Part shown: positions 24,601 through 36,575 of the stretch, piece by piece
Layout: each line of letters opens with the position of its first letter
Position numbering within the stretch: position 1 is the first letter of the stretch
NCBI GenBank assembly: GCA_025716855.1
Contig: JAIXMQ010000057.1
Coordinates: forward strand, 1 to 64,000
DNA length: 64,000 bases
Source: Pilaira anomala
Taxonomy: Eukaryota; Mucoromycota; Mucoromycetes; Mucorales; Mucoraceae
Direction: 5' to 3'
Program-made: the position numbers and the translations under genes
The notes under the pieces: generated by a model
What the model was told of the DNA's origin: nothing
Database searches by the model: none
Seen by the model: the letters and a program-made list of their open reading frames with translations, nothing else

Positions 24601-25332
24601 CCTCCAGATCTTACATGTTATATGATTGATGATGATTATGTTGCCAATTTTAATGTAGAGGATGGTCGTTCAAATAAACCATCCGTGGTCTTCTGTAGTT
24701 ATGTAGACTTCTCTTTAACTTTATATCAGCAAATTCTTGAATTGGCGAAAGAAGTATTTCCCGAACAAGTGGCTACTAATCGTATTAAGGGTGTTTGGGT
24801 CCAGGTACAAAATGTCCAATAGAATTCCAATTTCCTTCGCGATCCAAACGTGTACTCAGTAGATAGTGATGTGTTGATTGTAACCAACGTTTTACAAGCT
24901 GGACATAGACTTGATTCTCATTTCACTACGAGTTATGACATTTTATTCAACAATGTGTTGTCATTAAGAGAAAAACTATAATTTATATTTTGTTTGAGAT
25001 ATTTTGATAGAACTGACGTCTGTCAATTCAAACACGCTTGGATTGAAAAGGCTATCAGTAATCGTAACATAGCAAGCATGTCAAGACTTACAGCATCACT
25101 CATATCGCTCACGAATGACAATGGAAGTTCGTCAAGTACAGGTTTAATTAGTTCAATAATAGTATCCGTAAATAGCGAAAGAGCTGATACTAGTAACCGC
25201 CATTATTTTTTATGGACAAATGAATATAAACTTTCATCAGTCCCTAAAATAGAAACGTCATATAACCAAGAGCTTCACTCTTACAGTATATATATATGTA
25301 CTTTTTCTTGGGTGAAAGACAAGATAAAATAG
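24600..25332 (+). pseudogene. Decayed SF2 helicase (origin-binding-protein-like)
   Basis: Frames broken by stops contain the C-terminal RecA-like half of a superfamily 2 helicase. They include KPSVVFCSYVDFSLTLYQQI (motif IV-like strand and helix), DVLIVTNVLQAGHRLDSHF (motif V-like), then YDILFNNVLSLREKL and a LRYFDRT block where the arginine-finger motif VI is expected. The spacing and the T-x3-x-GHxxD pattern recall helicases related to replication-origin-binding proteins that are scattered in Mucoromycota genomes. A stop lies after about 24822 and another at about 24981, and the start is missing, so it is not functional as it stands. Viral or transposon origin is not established by what is visible here. 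Confidence 0.5.
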
Positions 25333-25654
25333 TATCTAAAAGGAGAAGGTGCCCAAACAATCCGAGCAAGACATCAATACCAATTCAACACTAGATGCAA
25401 CAGGGCGTTTGGATGAATTACAATATGTAAATGTAAACAAACTCATAACAACCCATCACTCTTCAAATACATTCACCTTATATGAAAGGATAAGATGTTC
25501 CTAGCACCCTAAAGATGCATTCAGTTGTAAGAAACATTTTAAAGCCTTCTATGTTACTATTTATTTCATCTATTTCCAGATCTCTTCAACCATATCACTC
25601 TTTCTTATATTATTTAGATTATATGTATATTTAAATTATTATTGTTTATTATTA
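25333..25654. other. Downstream flank of helicase relic
   Basis: Short sequence between the relic and the GDPase 3' end; possibly further decayed coding sequence, but I recognise nothing. Confidence 0.4.
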
Positions 25655-27210
25655 TTATTGTTGTTGGCATAATTTAACTTCATCAATCATGGCAATGGAT
25701 GCACCTAAACACCAACCAGTTTCAGCTCCACGAATCTTTTTAGCAGTTCTTACTAAACGATTTGAAGGAATATCATAACCAAATCTTAACAAGTTGTGAA
25801 TATAAGATAAATCAAGACAATAATCAGGATTCTCTTCTAAAGTTTTTATAGCATTTGGAATATGTTGAAAAGGAACAGTTTCTCCGTTACATACTCTTTC
25901 AGTCAATTCACCTAATTCACGAACTGAGAATTCTGATGGCATACCCAAAGGTTCAGTTAAATCAAAAAAGTATGAAAATACATATAAATCATTATCCTTA
26001 AATGTATCGGTTAAAGGTGGTTGATAGACACCATCAAATGCACAAGGTGATATCGTACATAACTTGTCTTTGTTGAATACTTTTTCAATCACTCCACGAC
26101 AAGCAACATGACCAGCTCCTGTACCAACTAATTGAATACTCTTGCCACCATCATCAATAATCTCTTCTTGATGATCTAAAGGTAAACAAGGATGATAGAC
26201 TTTATCAGTTGAATTTGATGATGATTCTGATTTCCACATGGTAACCAATTCATTCTTAATTCTTTTACGTGCTTCATTTAAACCATAACCAAGATAGGAA
26301 TGTTGATATAATTGATATAAACTATTCTGATATTCTAATTCATATTTATGGTCTCCTTCTGACATGGATTCGGATGGTATAGCAAAATTAGGCTCAAATA
26401 CAATTTGGGTAGATGCACCACCTAAATCAAAAACAGCAGCAGATTGTCCACGTTGGCTCTTTTTTAATTTGCCTAATAAATAATTGACTGTAATCCAAGC
26501 ATACACACCTACGAAAAAAAAAAAGTTTATTTGTTTGTTTATTTGTTTGCTATTTATACTTTCGAGAATTTTCAATTTACCTTCATCTTTTCCTTCCATA
26601 ATTTCAACGTTGGCAATGGGGAATGGATATTTTTCTAAATATTTATATACAGCATCAAGAATGTTCTTACTTTGATCTTTTCCAAGCATACGAAGACCGG
26701 CAGTTGCTTTGACGGCAATGGGAGTACAAGATTGAAGCGATTTAGGTACACTTTTAACAGCAATATCCATCAATTTATCAAGAGAATGAGCAGCACCTTC
26801 TGTATCATTTTTATAAGAAGATAATCCAGGGCTCAACATATGAAAGACTTCATCTTCTAATACAGGATCGTTACATACTTTAAATCTATAGACATGAACA
26901 CGAGAACCTGATGATCCAGCATCAATCATAACTGCATATTCTGTTGTAGGTTCACCATCCTTTGTGGCTGAACAACTTTGTTGAATTGGCTCAGTTTGGT
27001 CCAAGGAAGAAGATGTTTCTATTTTTAATATATTAATTATTTTTTCAGCCAAAAATTAATTTTTTTTTTTTTTTTACCTTTGGTTAGATTGGTTGGGATA
27101 TGATAACTAGTAGAAGGTGTATATATTAACCAAAGAAATAAAATACAGATGGTTGCTGCAACTGCACATTTCCAAAATAAACTCTTTTTCGTCTTTATTG
27201 AAGTCATCAT
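25655..27210 (-). CDS. GDA1: Golgi guanosine-diphosphatase, GDA1/CD39 family
   Basis: Exons 27210-27078, 27018-26581 and 26508-25655 give about 474 residues. A type II signal anchor lies near the N-terminus (CAVAATICILFLWLIYT). The apyrase conserved regions are all present: MIDAGSSGSRVHVYRF (ACR1), VKATAGLRMLG (ACR2), GVYAWITVNYLLG (ACR3), AVFDLGGASTQIVFEP (ACR4), and a late FSYFFDL (ACR5 region). It hydrolyses GDP from GDP-sugar donors to GMP in the Golgi lumen, sustaining protein and lipid glycosylation. The ATG at 27210 is the first in the exon; sequence upstream is open to about 27290, where an acceptor-like site suggests a 5' leader intron. It is divergent from the GSK3 gene with 239 bases between the starts. 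Confidence 0.93.
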
Positions 27211-27449
27211 GTCTTGTGATTTCACTACGGTAGAGTTTTGTCTTGGTCGATAGTTACCCAAAGGAATTGAAACGAGATGATCTGTCACTTTAAAAAAAAA
27301 AAGGAATATAACTTTGTACAACAAAAAGAAAGAGAAAGAGAGAAAGAGAGAAAATAAAAGCGTTATTTTAAATTTATAAAGAAAAAAAAGTTTCTTTTTT
27401 TTTTATACGTCATTTTTATTTTTTTTTATAGCTTTTTTTTTTTTCTTTA

Positions 27450-28949
27450 ATGTCTACTTCTAATCTTAATCATTTCAAGTTTTCAGGTAATATACAATTG
27501 GCTTTTAAAAATAAAAATTGGAATATTTAACACAAAGATAACAAAGTAGGCGATGCTTTTGATTCTCTTCGAATGATACGCGTACCTGCGAAAGATGGAA
27601 GAAGCGGTCAAGATATTCAGTTACAATATTCTCATCAAAAAGTCATTGGAAATGGTTCCTTTGGTGTTGTCTATCAAGTGAAACTTGCTCATGACGGTGA
27701 TGCTGCTGCTATCAAAAAGGTTTTACAAGATAAAAGATTCAAGGTAAAGATATATATAAATATTTATAAATAGGTATTTATTCATATTCAACAATTTTTA
27801 TTAAATAAATAGAATCGAGAATTAGAAATAATGAGAGTCATGAATCATCCCAATGTATGTGGGTTAAAAGCTTATTTTTATTCACAAGGGGATGGTGGCA
27901 AGGTAAACTTTTTCTTTTGTTTATTTTTATTTCTTTTATCTAATGCATGTGATAAGAAAGAAGAATATAAGGGAATTAAATATATATATAAAACCTCTTA
28001 TTTTAGAAAGACGATGTATACTTGAATCTAGTGATGGAATATGTACCTGAAACAGTATATCGTGTATCGAGACATTATACCAAGATCAAGCAAGCAGTGC
28101 CCATGTTAATTGTGAAGCTTTATATGTATCAATTATTTCGTTCACTTGCTTATTCACATACCTTGGGCATTTGTCATCGTGATATCAAACCTCAAAACTT
28201 ACTTGTGAATCCTATTTCTGGTGTATTAAAATTATGTGATTTTGGAAGTGCAAAGATATTGGTTGAAGGTGGAATGAATGTAGCTTATATTTGCTCACGT
28301 TATTATAGAGCACCTGAATTAATTTTTGGTGCTAGTATTTATACGACAAGTATAGATATTTGGTCTGCTGGATGTGTGATGGGTGAATTACTGTTGGGTC
28401 AACCTTTATTCCCTGGTGAAAGTGGTATAGATCAATTGGTCGAGATCATTAAAGTACTTGGTACTCCCTCTAAAGATCAAATCTTGACTATGAATCCAAA
28501 TTATACAGATCATAAATTTCCTTCAATTAAACCTCATCCTTTATCTAAGGTCTTTAGATCTAGAACTCCACCAGAAGCTATTGATTTATTATCTCATATA
28601 TTACAATATGATCCAAAAGCAAGACCTACTGCTAGTGAAGCTTTAGTTCATCCCTTTTTTGATGAACTTCGTAATCCAGAAACTAAAATGGCTACTGGAA
28701 GAGATTTACCGGAACTTTTTAATTTTACTCGTGAAGGTATACTATAATATAATATACAAAGAGATATACTTTCATTTTTCGAAGTAACTAACACAATCAA
28801 TTTTTTTTTAAGAATTGTCAATTAGACCTGATTTGATACATAAACTAGTTCCTGCTCATTGTGAAGAAAAGTTACAATTTGCTGGAATTGATATTAACAA
28901 TTTTAATTCTATTCCACTTCAAGATTTACGTCTAACATCTTTAGATTGA
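27450..28949 (+). CDS. Glycogen synthase kinase 3 (shaggy) homologue
   Basis: Five exons: 27450-27486, 27538-27743, 27813-27902, 28007-28736 and 28813-28949, about 399 residues. Kinase motifs are the glycine loop [11 protein letters not shown], catalytic Lys in [21 protein letters not shown], and the diagnostic activation loop [11 protein letters not shown] with the Tyr whose autophosphorylation activates GSK3 kinases. The primed-substrate pocket residues should lie in this loop. The C-terminus continues FFDELRNPE and ends with the short GSK3-type tail spliced from the last exon. It acts as a cytosolic/nuclear Ser/Thr kinase in stress, glycogen and cell-cycle signalling (Rim11/Mck1/Skp1 group in yeasts). 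The first exon codes only 12 residues plus one base. It converges on the FCP-like gene 38 bases away. Confidence 0.95.
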
Positions 28950-28987
28950 TACAACTTTTTCTTTTTTATTGATGTAATTAAATCATT

Positions 28988-30040
28988 TTAGTTTTTTTTT
29001 TCTTTACCATTACTTTTTCGTGTTGAGTTGTTAGAACCAAATTTTTGATCATAAAACGGTTTTAAAGGGTTTGGTAAAATCACCATTGGACTAATATTTG
29101 GTTTCTTTTGAATTAAATTTGCTGTGGCAGGTTGCTTTTTTTGAATAACAGTTTGTTTCTTTATACCAAGCTGCTGAAGGTTTTGATGAATAACTGGATT
29201 CTTATTTTGAGTAATACTAGGTTGCTGGTCTGGATTAGTTTGTATAGAATTTTTTGGTGGAAATCTACGAAGCAAATCATAATTTGGATCTGCTGCCCTC
29301 TTTAAAGCAGCTTCCTTCTTTTGTTCTCTTGTCCATTTGTTCTTTATTTTCTTTTCTGCTGGCTGCTGATTTATCAATGCTGTACCTTTCGAAAATTTCA
29401 AAAGATGCTTATCCTCCTTCTCGTTCGGTGCAATCCCATAATCTTGATTGACATCAAACGGATTAAATCGCATATAATTCGCAACATTTGATTGAAACTG
29501 TAAAGTTTTTAGATACTTGATGACTTTTAACAAATCCCGTTCTCCAGTAGCAGATTTCATGAAATCCTGATAATCAAACGTACTCATCTTTATCAAATTA
29601 TAAGGTTGTAAAGCCAATTTAGATGCTGAATCATCTAGTACGATTGTATTGGTTGGATTGAAATCAGATAGTTTTTTCCAAACCTTTTCGAGATCCTTTA
29701 CAGTTTCTACGTTACTATTGAAATCTGCTGGGGCCAGCCCAAGATGGCTACGATCCCAAACGATTTGTGGTTTATAGGGTTCAAACATTTTACACATATT
29801 TCGAACTGAATAGCTTTGAGCTGAGCTCCATACCATGACTGTAAAGTTCGTAAACACGTAATCAAAGAACTTTTTTGCATGAGGTCGAGCTGTGAAGGTC
29901 GTTAAGCTGCTGCGAGAACATAACGTGCCGTTCAAGTCAAGAATAAGTGATTGGCGTTGCTTATTTCTTAAAGTCACTGACGTCTCCAATGTCAGTTTAA
30001 GATATGAAGATGTTGCTAAAATTGGTTCTTCCTCTTTCAT
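28988..30040 (-). CDS. FCP1/SCP-like (NIF) HAD protein with DLNGT motif
   Basis: Intronless frame of 350 residues. The HAD-like CPDc/NIF domain spans about 28-185: LILDLNGTLCSR (motif I), VMVWSSAQ (motif II), and later KTIVLDD-type motif III seen as NTIVLDDSASK. In FCP1/SCP phosphatases motif I is DxDG(T/V) with both Asp catalytic; here the second Asp is Asn. That change is known in a fungal subgroup of this family, so this may be a divergent subgroup rather than a broken enzyme. The C-terminal ~150 residues are Lys/Gln/Asn-rich and look disordered. Its likely partner or substrate cannot be told. Dephosphorylation of RNA polymerase II CTD or a membrane protein would be the classical role if active. 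Confidence 0.8.
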   Translation of the reverse strand: MKEEEPILATSSYLKLTLETSVTLRNKQRQSLILDLNGTLCSRSSLTTFTARPHAKKFFDYVFTNFTVMVWSSAQSYSVRNMCKMFEPYKPQIVWDRSHLGLAPADFNSNVETVKDLEKVWKKLSDFNPTNTIVLDDSASKLALQPYNLIKMSTFDYQDFMKSATGERDLLKVIKYLKTLQFQSNVANYMRFNPFDVNQDYGIAPNEKEDKHLLKFSKGTALINQQPAEKKIKNKWTREQKKEAALKRAADPNYDLLRRFPPKNSIQTNPDQQPSITQNKNPVIHQNLQQLGIKKQTVIQKKQPATANLIQKKPNISPMVILPNPLKPFYDQKFGSNNSTRKSNGKEKKN

Positions 30041-31616
30041 GGTATTTAAAAAAAAATTGCGTATTTTAAGTAAGTTTTTTAAGGAAAGAAAAAAATATGT
30101 GTTTACAGGCTTATAGAGTTTGGAGTTTATAATTAATTGAATTTTCGAAAATGATTGGCTGAAACAAACAAAAATACTTATCCGTTTGAACTGAAGTAAA
30201 AGTAAAAGTAATATTATAGAATCGTATTTTATTACATCAAAAATGAGCCGAAATAATTAATAATCCTGAAAACAAAAGATCCTATTGTTCTTAATTTAAA
30301 GGCTGTCAAACCTTTCTTCATGCTTGTAATTGACTTTTACACTGTGGCTTAGCGTAGAAAATAAAAATCTCTTTTGCTATTCATTCATGTTGTAGTAATA
30401 AAAACGAAGAGTTTTACATGATAAAAATTTGACCAATCCATTTTTTATCAAGTAACCATTACGAAAAAAAAGTTGGTATCTATAGACCAATTTAGTGGAT
30501 AAAGCGATGTCAGAAAGTACTTGAGGACGATGATGCGATCTGTCTAAAATGTTGTAATAATAAAGAGTAAGTTGATTATTTCTATATTGCCGCAGGATAG
30601 ATAAGTTATGAAATCTTCTTTGATGGAATATTCTAGTATACTACTATAAAAAACAGGTCATCTATATATATATTGTTTTTTTAAGAATTGAATCATCTGG
30701 ATTTATCCAACTTTTCTTTAGTGATATTCAATAGTTGACAGAATAGTAGTTAAACATTAGAGCATCTTCAACGGGTTATCTAAATCGGTAATTAGATAAC
30801 CTATTTAAATATCTGATATTCAATCTTCATAATCCATTAGAGATGCTCTAATGCCTTTAAATCAGTTGAGTATCCCTGCAAAATAAATCTTCGGATCACT
30901 TGTCAAGTAAAACTTATAATGATACCGGTGCTGTTGAGTACGCAAAGAGGTCTTCAACATCTAAATACTAATAAGGATAAGAACAAGACTGTGCTGTGTT
31001 CAGCCATTTATTTTAGGAATCAACAGAAAAACAAGGAAATAAAGTTTGTGGCATCTATGTTGATATTATGTTTGGAAGAAAAATTGTTGATGTATATACT
31101 CATCATCAACACATAATATTTTTTATCAAGTTTTATAACTTAAAATAAATTCATTTGTTATATGTAACCGTTTGGTTCTTTCATTGTTTAATTTTTATTT
31201 CGTATTAAACCAACTTTCCAGGAATTCATTGTTAATATTCATAGTTAAACGACTTAATTCTGATATATAAAATAATATTCCTTTGTGAATTCCCGTATTT
31301 CCCACTCTCAAACTTACCGCTAGCTATCCTCCCATTGTTAAGTACTAACTTTGCTGTTATTCTTATAAAGACAATTAATCACTAAATATCATTTCTCACA
31401 ATTTTTGTCGGTGGAGAAACACTTCTATTGCCGCGCCATTGGGATACGTAAAAAACCGCCTATTGAAAATTAAAAAGTAGCATCTTTTGAGATATCTTTT
31501 TTTTTATAACCTTTTTTATTGTCCATGATTTTGGGGGTTAGTTTAATGAAGGGTTTTTAAAATCTTAGATAACTTTATCGGAGCTACGGGAACACAAAAA
31601 TATGTAGCAGAAGTAC
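30041..31616. other. Intergenic 1.6 kb with a MITE-like element
   Basis: AT-rich, no gene seen. A 99-base inverted-repeat element sits at 30755-30853. Confidence 0.5.
30755..30853. mobile_element. MITE-like element, 99 bases
   Basis: Perfect 13-base terminal inverted repeats (CATTAGAGCATCT and its complement AGATGCTCTAATG), with further imperfect pairing inward for about 12 more bases. A second perfect inverted pair (GGTTATCTAA / TTAGATAACC at 30774-30783 and 30792-30801) lies in the left half. There is no room for a transposase. I cannot assign a clear target-site duplication, since the A/T-rich flanks are ambiguous. The terminal GAGCATCT resembles ends of Tourist- or hAT-like MITEs, but that is only a resemblance. 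Confidence 0.65.
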
Positions 31617-34600
31617 AAAAAAAAGCGATTTGCGACGCAGGCTTTAGACTTTTGGAGTTCCTGACTGTGGTGTAGATGAGTTTATGTGGTGCCTTTTGAG
31701 CATTGTACATTAAACAAAGGCTTCATAGAGCTAATGTTGTACTTATACTTTATCAGCTGTATCAGTTCAAGTTTAGTTGTAAATAAAACAAATATTTTTG
31801 CTAATTGGTTTTTGCAATGAATTAAAGATATATAATAAAAGTAAAAAAAAAAAAAAAAACACCCCACTGTGTGGTTAAGATAAATAATACAATGTAAAAA
31901 AAAAGTTTAGCTGTAAAAAAATAGTGAAATCTTGTTGGGAGCAATCTTGAGAGAAACTTTTTGGGTGGTACATAAAGACAAAACACTTCAACAAAAAAAG
32001 AATGGTTTTATTTATGTATAACTATCACAACATGTCAAAGGAAATTAAGTTTAATCTGAACTTTTTGTTTATTACCCCCTTTTTTTTTATCACAATAATT
32101 ATTTAAAAAAAGTTACTAGTGCTTTAGCCTTTACAATCCGGAAAGAAAAAGTTTCTGAATTCAAAGTTTCCCAAGACAAACCACGAGGAGGTCCACTAGC
32201 TGAAGTCTCAAAAATAAGAATGCAACGGATAAGTACAACAACACAACAATCAATGATAATATTTTTCTTAGAGATGACTACCAAGATAAGAACCATCAAT
32301 CCAACTCTCCCTTCGATATTCGTATGGTTTTACGTGCCATTACACCCAGGATTAAACTGCACGAACCGCTCGTAAACGAGAACGGAAGAGAAGGAGACAG
32401 GACTTACCAAGATAGAACATACTCGCCAAAAAATAGAATCACTAACTGCTGCGGTGTTGTGGCAACAATCAACCTTTGATCATAATACTTTCCTTTTAGA
32501 TGACATCTACCAAGATGAGAACCATCAATCCAACTCTCCCTTCGATATCCGTATGGTTTTACGTGCCATTACACCCAGGATTAAACTGCACGAACCGCTC
32601 GTAAACGAGGACGGAAGAGAAGGAGACAGGACTCATCAAGATAGAGCATACTCGCCAGAAAATAGAATTCACAAAACTTGATCATTGCTTTTACAAACCC
32701 GTTGCATTGCTGAAACTGTTAGAAACTGCTTGGAAACATAATATATATAAAAAAAAAAATGAATTACCATCATAACAACAACCGTTTTGTCCTTTTGATT
32801 TCAAGTTCCAGCAGACTACAAATAGCAATATTTCTAAAATGAGTGTTAGAAACTGTTAGAAACTGTTTGGAAACATAATATATATAAAATAAAATAAAAA
32901 GTAACTTACAACAACTAAAGCAGCACCAGTATTAGTCAGAGCAATACCTATCATAGCAACACCTGTCATAGCAGCACCTGTCATAGCAACACCACCAGCC
33001 ATAACAATAACCGGTAACACTAATAAGCAAACACCCGGTGATGACAGCAGAAAATCGATACTATGGCACCATATTAACTGTATCACAAATAGAACAATAG
33101 ATACCCGACAAAAGAAACCCAGAAGCAACTGGTATTCAAATCTTTAAATCTTTATGCAGCAATACACTTAACCTCCCAGAAGTAAACTTCTAGGACCAGG
33201 AACTATCCCATGGTAAGTTAATTACAGATGTAGAATAAAGAAATGTCGAGATCTATACTAATCTGCAAGTAGAGAACTAATGCATTACACTTCGAGAAGT
33301 GCTGATTGCGGCATGTCAAAACATTGTAAATGTTCCACGGTAAGAAAACCGCTACATTCGCATCACAATCAAACAATAGAACACCATACTTTGCAAAAGA
33401 AAAGATAATGATGGGTATAAAAGGAGGAACAACAGGGTTATTTTGTATATTTTTTTTTTATTCGTAATCTTGATGATGACGTTTCCAAAAAAAAAATTAT
33501 GATAAAAAAAAAAGTGTGTCACAAAAAAAACCACAGAGACTGAAGCGCCGTAGAAACAGAATTTATTATTATCTCACCTTAACATAAACGTAAAGGCTTT
33601 ATTATTTTCAAACTAATGTTGTGATTACAGTCTTTGGTTAGATTGAAAGTTTAATTGAGCTCCATGGGTGAATTTAAAAGTAGGTAAAGAGCAACAGCGG
33701 AAATATTATTACTCTATATTATGTATAAAAAGAGGATATCTTTCAATTAACGGGTGTAGACACAACTACAACATTACTTTTGATTTGTGGTCTTATGTAA
33801 GCGTATTATCAACAAGGTATCTTTGTAGGATTACCCGTCTTTATATATTATATATATATACATATAGACAAAGACAGAAAATAAAGGACATCGTGTATAT
33901 ATTATTTGCCACCTTTTCTTTTCTTTTCATATACCTTAGTATAAAGCAAAATGAGTTGAATGTTCTCCTACAGTTAGTGTTAGTTACTATTCGATAAGCC
34001 GGGTTCTTTGTTGACTGAATGTTTGATAATTGGTTCAGGTCAAATAAATAACTACCATCAAAACTTTCATTATCCTGTGTTTTAAAGGAAGCTATTTTCG
34101 TGTTACCAATCTTGTCTTTATTTTAATATTCAAAGAAAAAAAATGATAATAAAAGGATATCTTTAATAATTATAAGGTCTGATCATCTTTTCTTTTGCTT
34201 TTGGTACTTCACTTTCTAAATATTGCCTTTTATTTCAACAATAGGCGAAATACAAAATCAACATCATCGCTTCCCTCAACTTTCTCAAACCAACATATTA
34301 TTATTATCGAAGCAGAAGTAACGGAAAGGATTCATACAGATTATCAACACTATCATTCAGGTTTTCATTCGACATTGCTTACTGTAATATTTACAAGATC
34401 CATTACAATGAAATTGAACAAAAACTATCAGGTCTAGACTTCTTGGTCAACCAAAAGAAATCCCAAGTAGCTCCTTCAACCACAATTCAACGTCTTGGTT
34501 TTCTCATCAACAAAGAAATATGACCCTCACAGTATCTACCAACAAAATATGAGACATACGTTGTATAACTCAAAATTATTACATCAAACTACTCTAAAAC

Positions 34601-34718
34601 TAACGGTTGCATCTTTTATTGGAAAGGCATTAATACCTTTTTTGGTATATTGCTAGCAAGGCTACATATTAACAGTTAATTGAACAGAGAATTGTAGGAA
34701 TCATCAACACTCATCCGT
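31617..34718. repeat. Left arm of ~3.1 kb inverted repeat
   Basis: Matches the reverse complement of 39491-42632 over its whole length with scattered substitutions and small indels. Shared marks include the pairs of identical open frames at 32099-32299 / 41944-42144 and the GCAGCACCTGTCATAGCA-type repeats near 32940-33000 / 41220-41290. Outer edge near the run of A at 31617, inner edge near 34718 (TCATCCGT). On its plus strand lie the start of a DIRS-type reverse transcriptase and, further left, repeat-rich fragments of unknown function. Confidence 0.9.
32280..32667 (+). repeat. Internal direct duplication within the arm
   Basis: The block at about 32280-32441 recurs at about 32514-32667, with the translation FDIRMVLRAITPRIKLHEPL in both; the second copy contains an open frame of 75 residues. 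The same double block is present, inverted, in the right arm (41570-41960), so the direct duplication preceded the inversion. Confidence 0.75.
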
Positions 34719-35090
34719 TAACTAAATTATACAACGATGGATTTAACATTTACAACAATGGAGTGATCATTCTTTTATCCCCAAAAAGCATCATCACAAA
34801 CTGTATACGGGATCATTTATGACAGGTTCGGGTATAGTTGATGGAATAAAAACTATTTTTGACACTTGAAATCAAGAAAACCAGTCATAACATAATATAG
34901 ACTATCTCGAGTTATTTATTTATTATATATTATACGAAATCAACGACATCAAGGTAAATCATTACAAATTTATCGCAACAACTCACTACTGTTGTCTCCT
35001 GCCATATTTAATTTAGCAGATACATCTTCAACAGTTACTAGAGCTCGAAACAACGCTGTTTACATTGTCAAGTATTTTAATGGATAGCAG
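34195..35090 (+). pseudogene. DIRS-type retrotransposon RT/RNase H remnant
   Basis: Broken translation carries blocks typical of DIRS/Ngaro reverse transcriptase and RNase H: LDFLVNQKKSQVAPSTTIQR, LGFLINKE, MTLTVSTNKI, LTVASFIGKA, then HLQQWSDHSFIP and LYTGSFMTGSGIVDG. In intact elements these match LGFLIN-type, MTL-type, ASFIGK and TDAS-x-TGWGI blocks. The family is common in Mucorales. Stops and frame changes split the blocks, so it is dead. The RT part lies in the left arm; the RNase H continues past 34718 into the centre, so the right arm has only the RT-side half. Confidence 0.6.
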
Positions 35091-36255
35091 ATACGCAGGG
35101 CTTGAAAATATTAAAAAAAAAGAGTAAAGAATTTAATGTGCTTATAAATAATAAATAATTTCATATTTTTTTTTTTTTTTTTTTACTGTTTTATAATGCT
35201 TATACAATTTAAAGATAAAGAAATATGAGACAAAAATTGGAGGTAAAAAAAAAAAACGCCCTCCAACGTATTCAACTCGCATAAATTGCCACTTACAATT
35301 AATGTAGGCAGAATAAAAAACAGTTAAAGGTAGAATTTATAGTTTTATGTTATAAACAGAAGTAATGATATATTAAAAATATGTTTTTTTTATTTATTAA
35401 TAGCTAGATAAAAAAAAAGTGTTTCTCTTGGTTCTCAAAGTAATTATAAAAACTACAATGATACTAACAGGACAACAGCCACGAGAAGGCGGAAACACAT
35501 CTGGTCCCAAAAATATTACCGCTTGTAAAGTGTTAGTGATGCAATAAAACCCAAGATACGATCAACTGGATCTGCCATGCAAGCATATTGTTAGACATAC
35601 GAATCACTCCGCGGTCTATACCCGCCACAACTAACGTACCTATTCTGTTCGTCAAACAAGTAGAAGATTCATAAAACCACTCGACTAACGAGACATACAA
35701 TCAAGACATCCCGCTCTTACTACTTATTATCCGTACCGATACCAACAAGCAAAGAATTTTGATTATAGAACAAGGCGCACCGGTCAAGGTCCTTGCTTCC
35801 TTCTCGCCTGAGCCGAAGCCCAACTTGTATGATACCAGCTTATTACTTCACTATAGGCCCTTGCTTTACACTCAATGAGGTTGTTACGATTACCACAAAA
35901 CGGAGGATACATGCCCAGACTACCCAGAACTTTTGACCAGCGAAATCATCACATTTATACCAAGAACAAGAGCTACCAAATAAGACTTCCAGACAACAAA
36001 CTGCACTTGCTCTTCCATACACTACCACTTCACCATCACGCATTGGCTGCATTACTCCGAAAGTACACCAGATCCCCCAGTCTTCCCCCTTTGATAAGTA
36101 CCCCTCATCAGTAGTGCAGCCACCCAACACTAGTTCATGCCTACAATATCTTGAGCTATGTACAGTACACCAAGAGGTGAATACACTTCAGCGAGTAGTC
36201 TTGTAGCAACACTACTCCTAAAATCAACGTCTATAAATAGTATGCATCGTTAGTA

Positions 36256-36500
36256 CTAGTAATCTTTTATATAAATACAGTGGCCTCCCCGACGGCTTCT
36301 ACGCAGAATGATGGCGTGTAATCTTGAAAGACCTATGGTGAGCCCGTTCTGCATTCCTTGCTCTTTGACCTGTGATTTTTTGTTAAAGTCTATCTTGTCT
36401 AGACCAGTAAGGGGCTTAAGGATTGAAGCTTTATTCTTTTCTCAGCCACCCTCTGTCTTGAAAGTGTCTTGCACCGATGGAAACCAAAGTATCAGCCATT
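36256..36500 (+). pseudogene. Probable LINE reverse-transcriptase fragment
   Basis: A short open stretch (RRMMACNLERPMVSPF, CDFLLKSILSRPVRGL, PPSVLKVSCTDG) has the rhythm of the L1/Tad-type core GDPLSPxLF...LKVxAYADD, but the catalytic YADD is altered (to SCTDG) and stops occur nearby. It ends in the first long T tract. The match is by eye only and could be chance. Confidence 0.35.
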
Positions 36501-36505
36501 TTTTT

Positions 36506-36507
<2 letters not shown>

Positions 36508-36574
<67 letters not shown>
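36508..36574. repeat. Poly-T tract, ~67 bases
   Basis: Uninterrupted T run. Confidence 0.95.
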
Positions 36575-36575
<1 letters not shown>

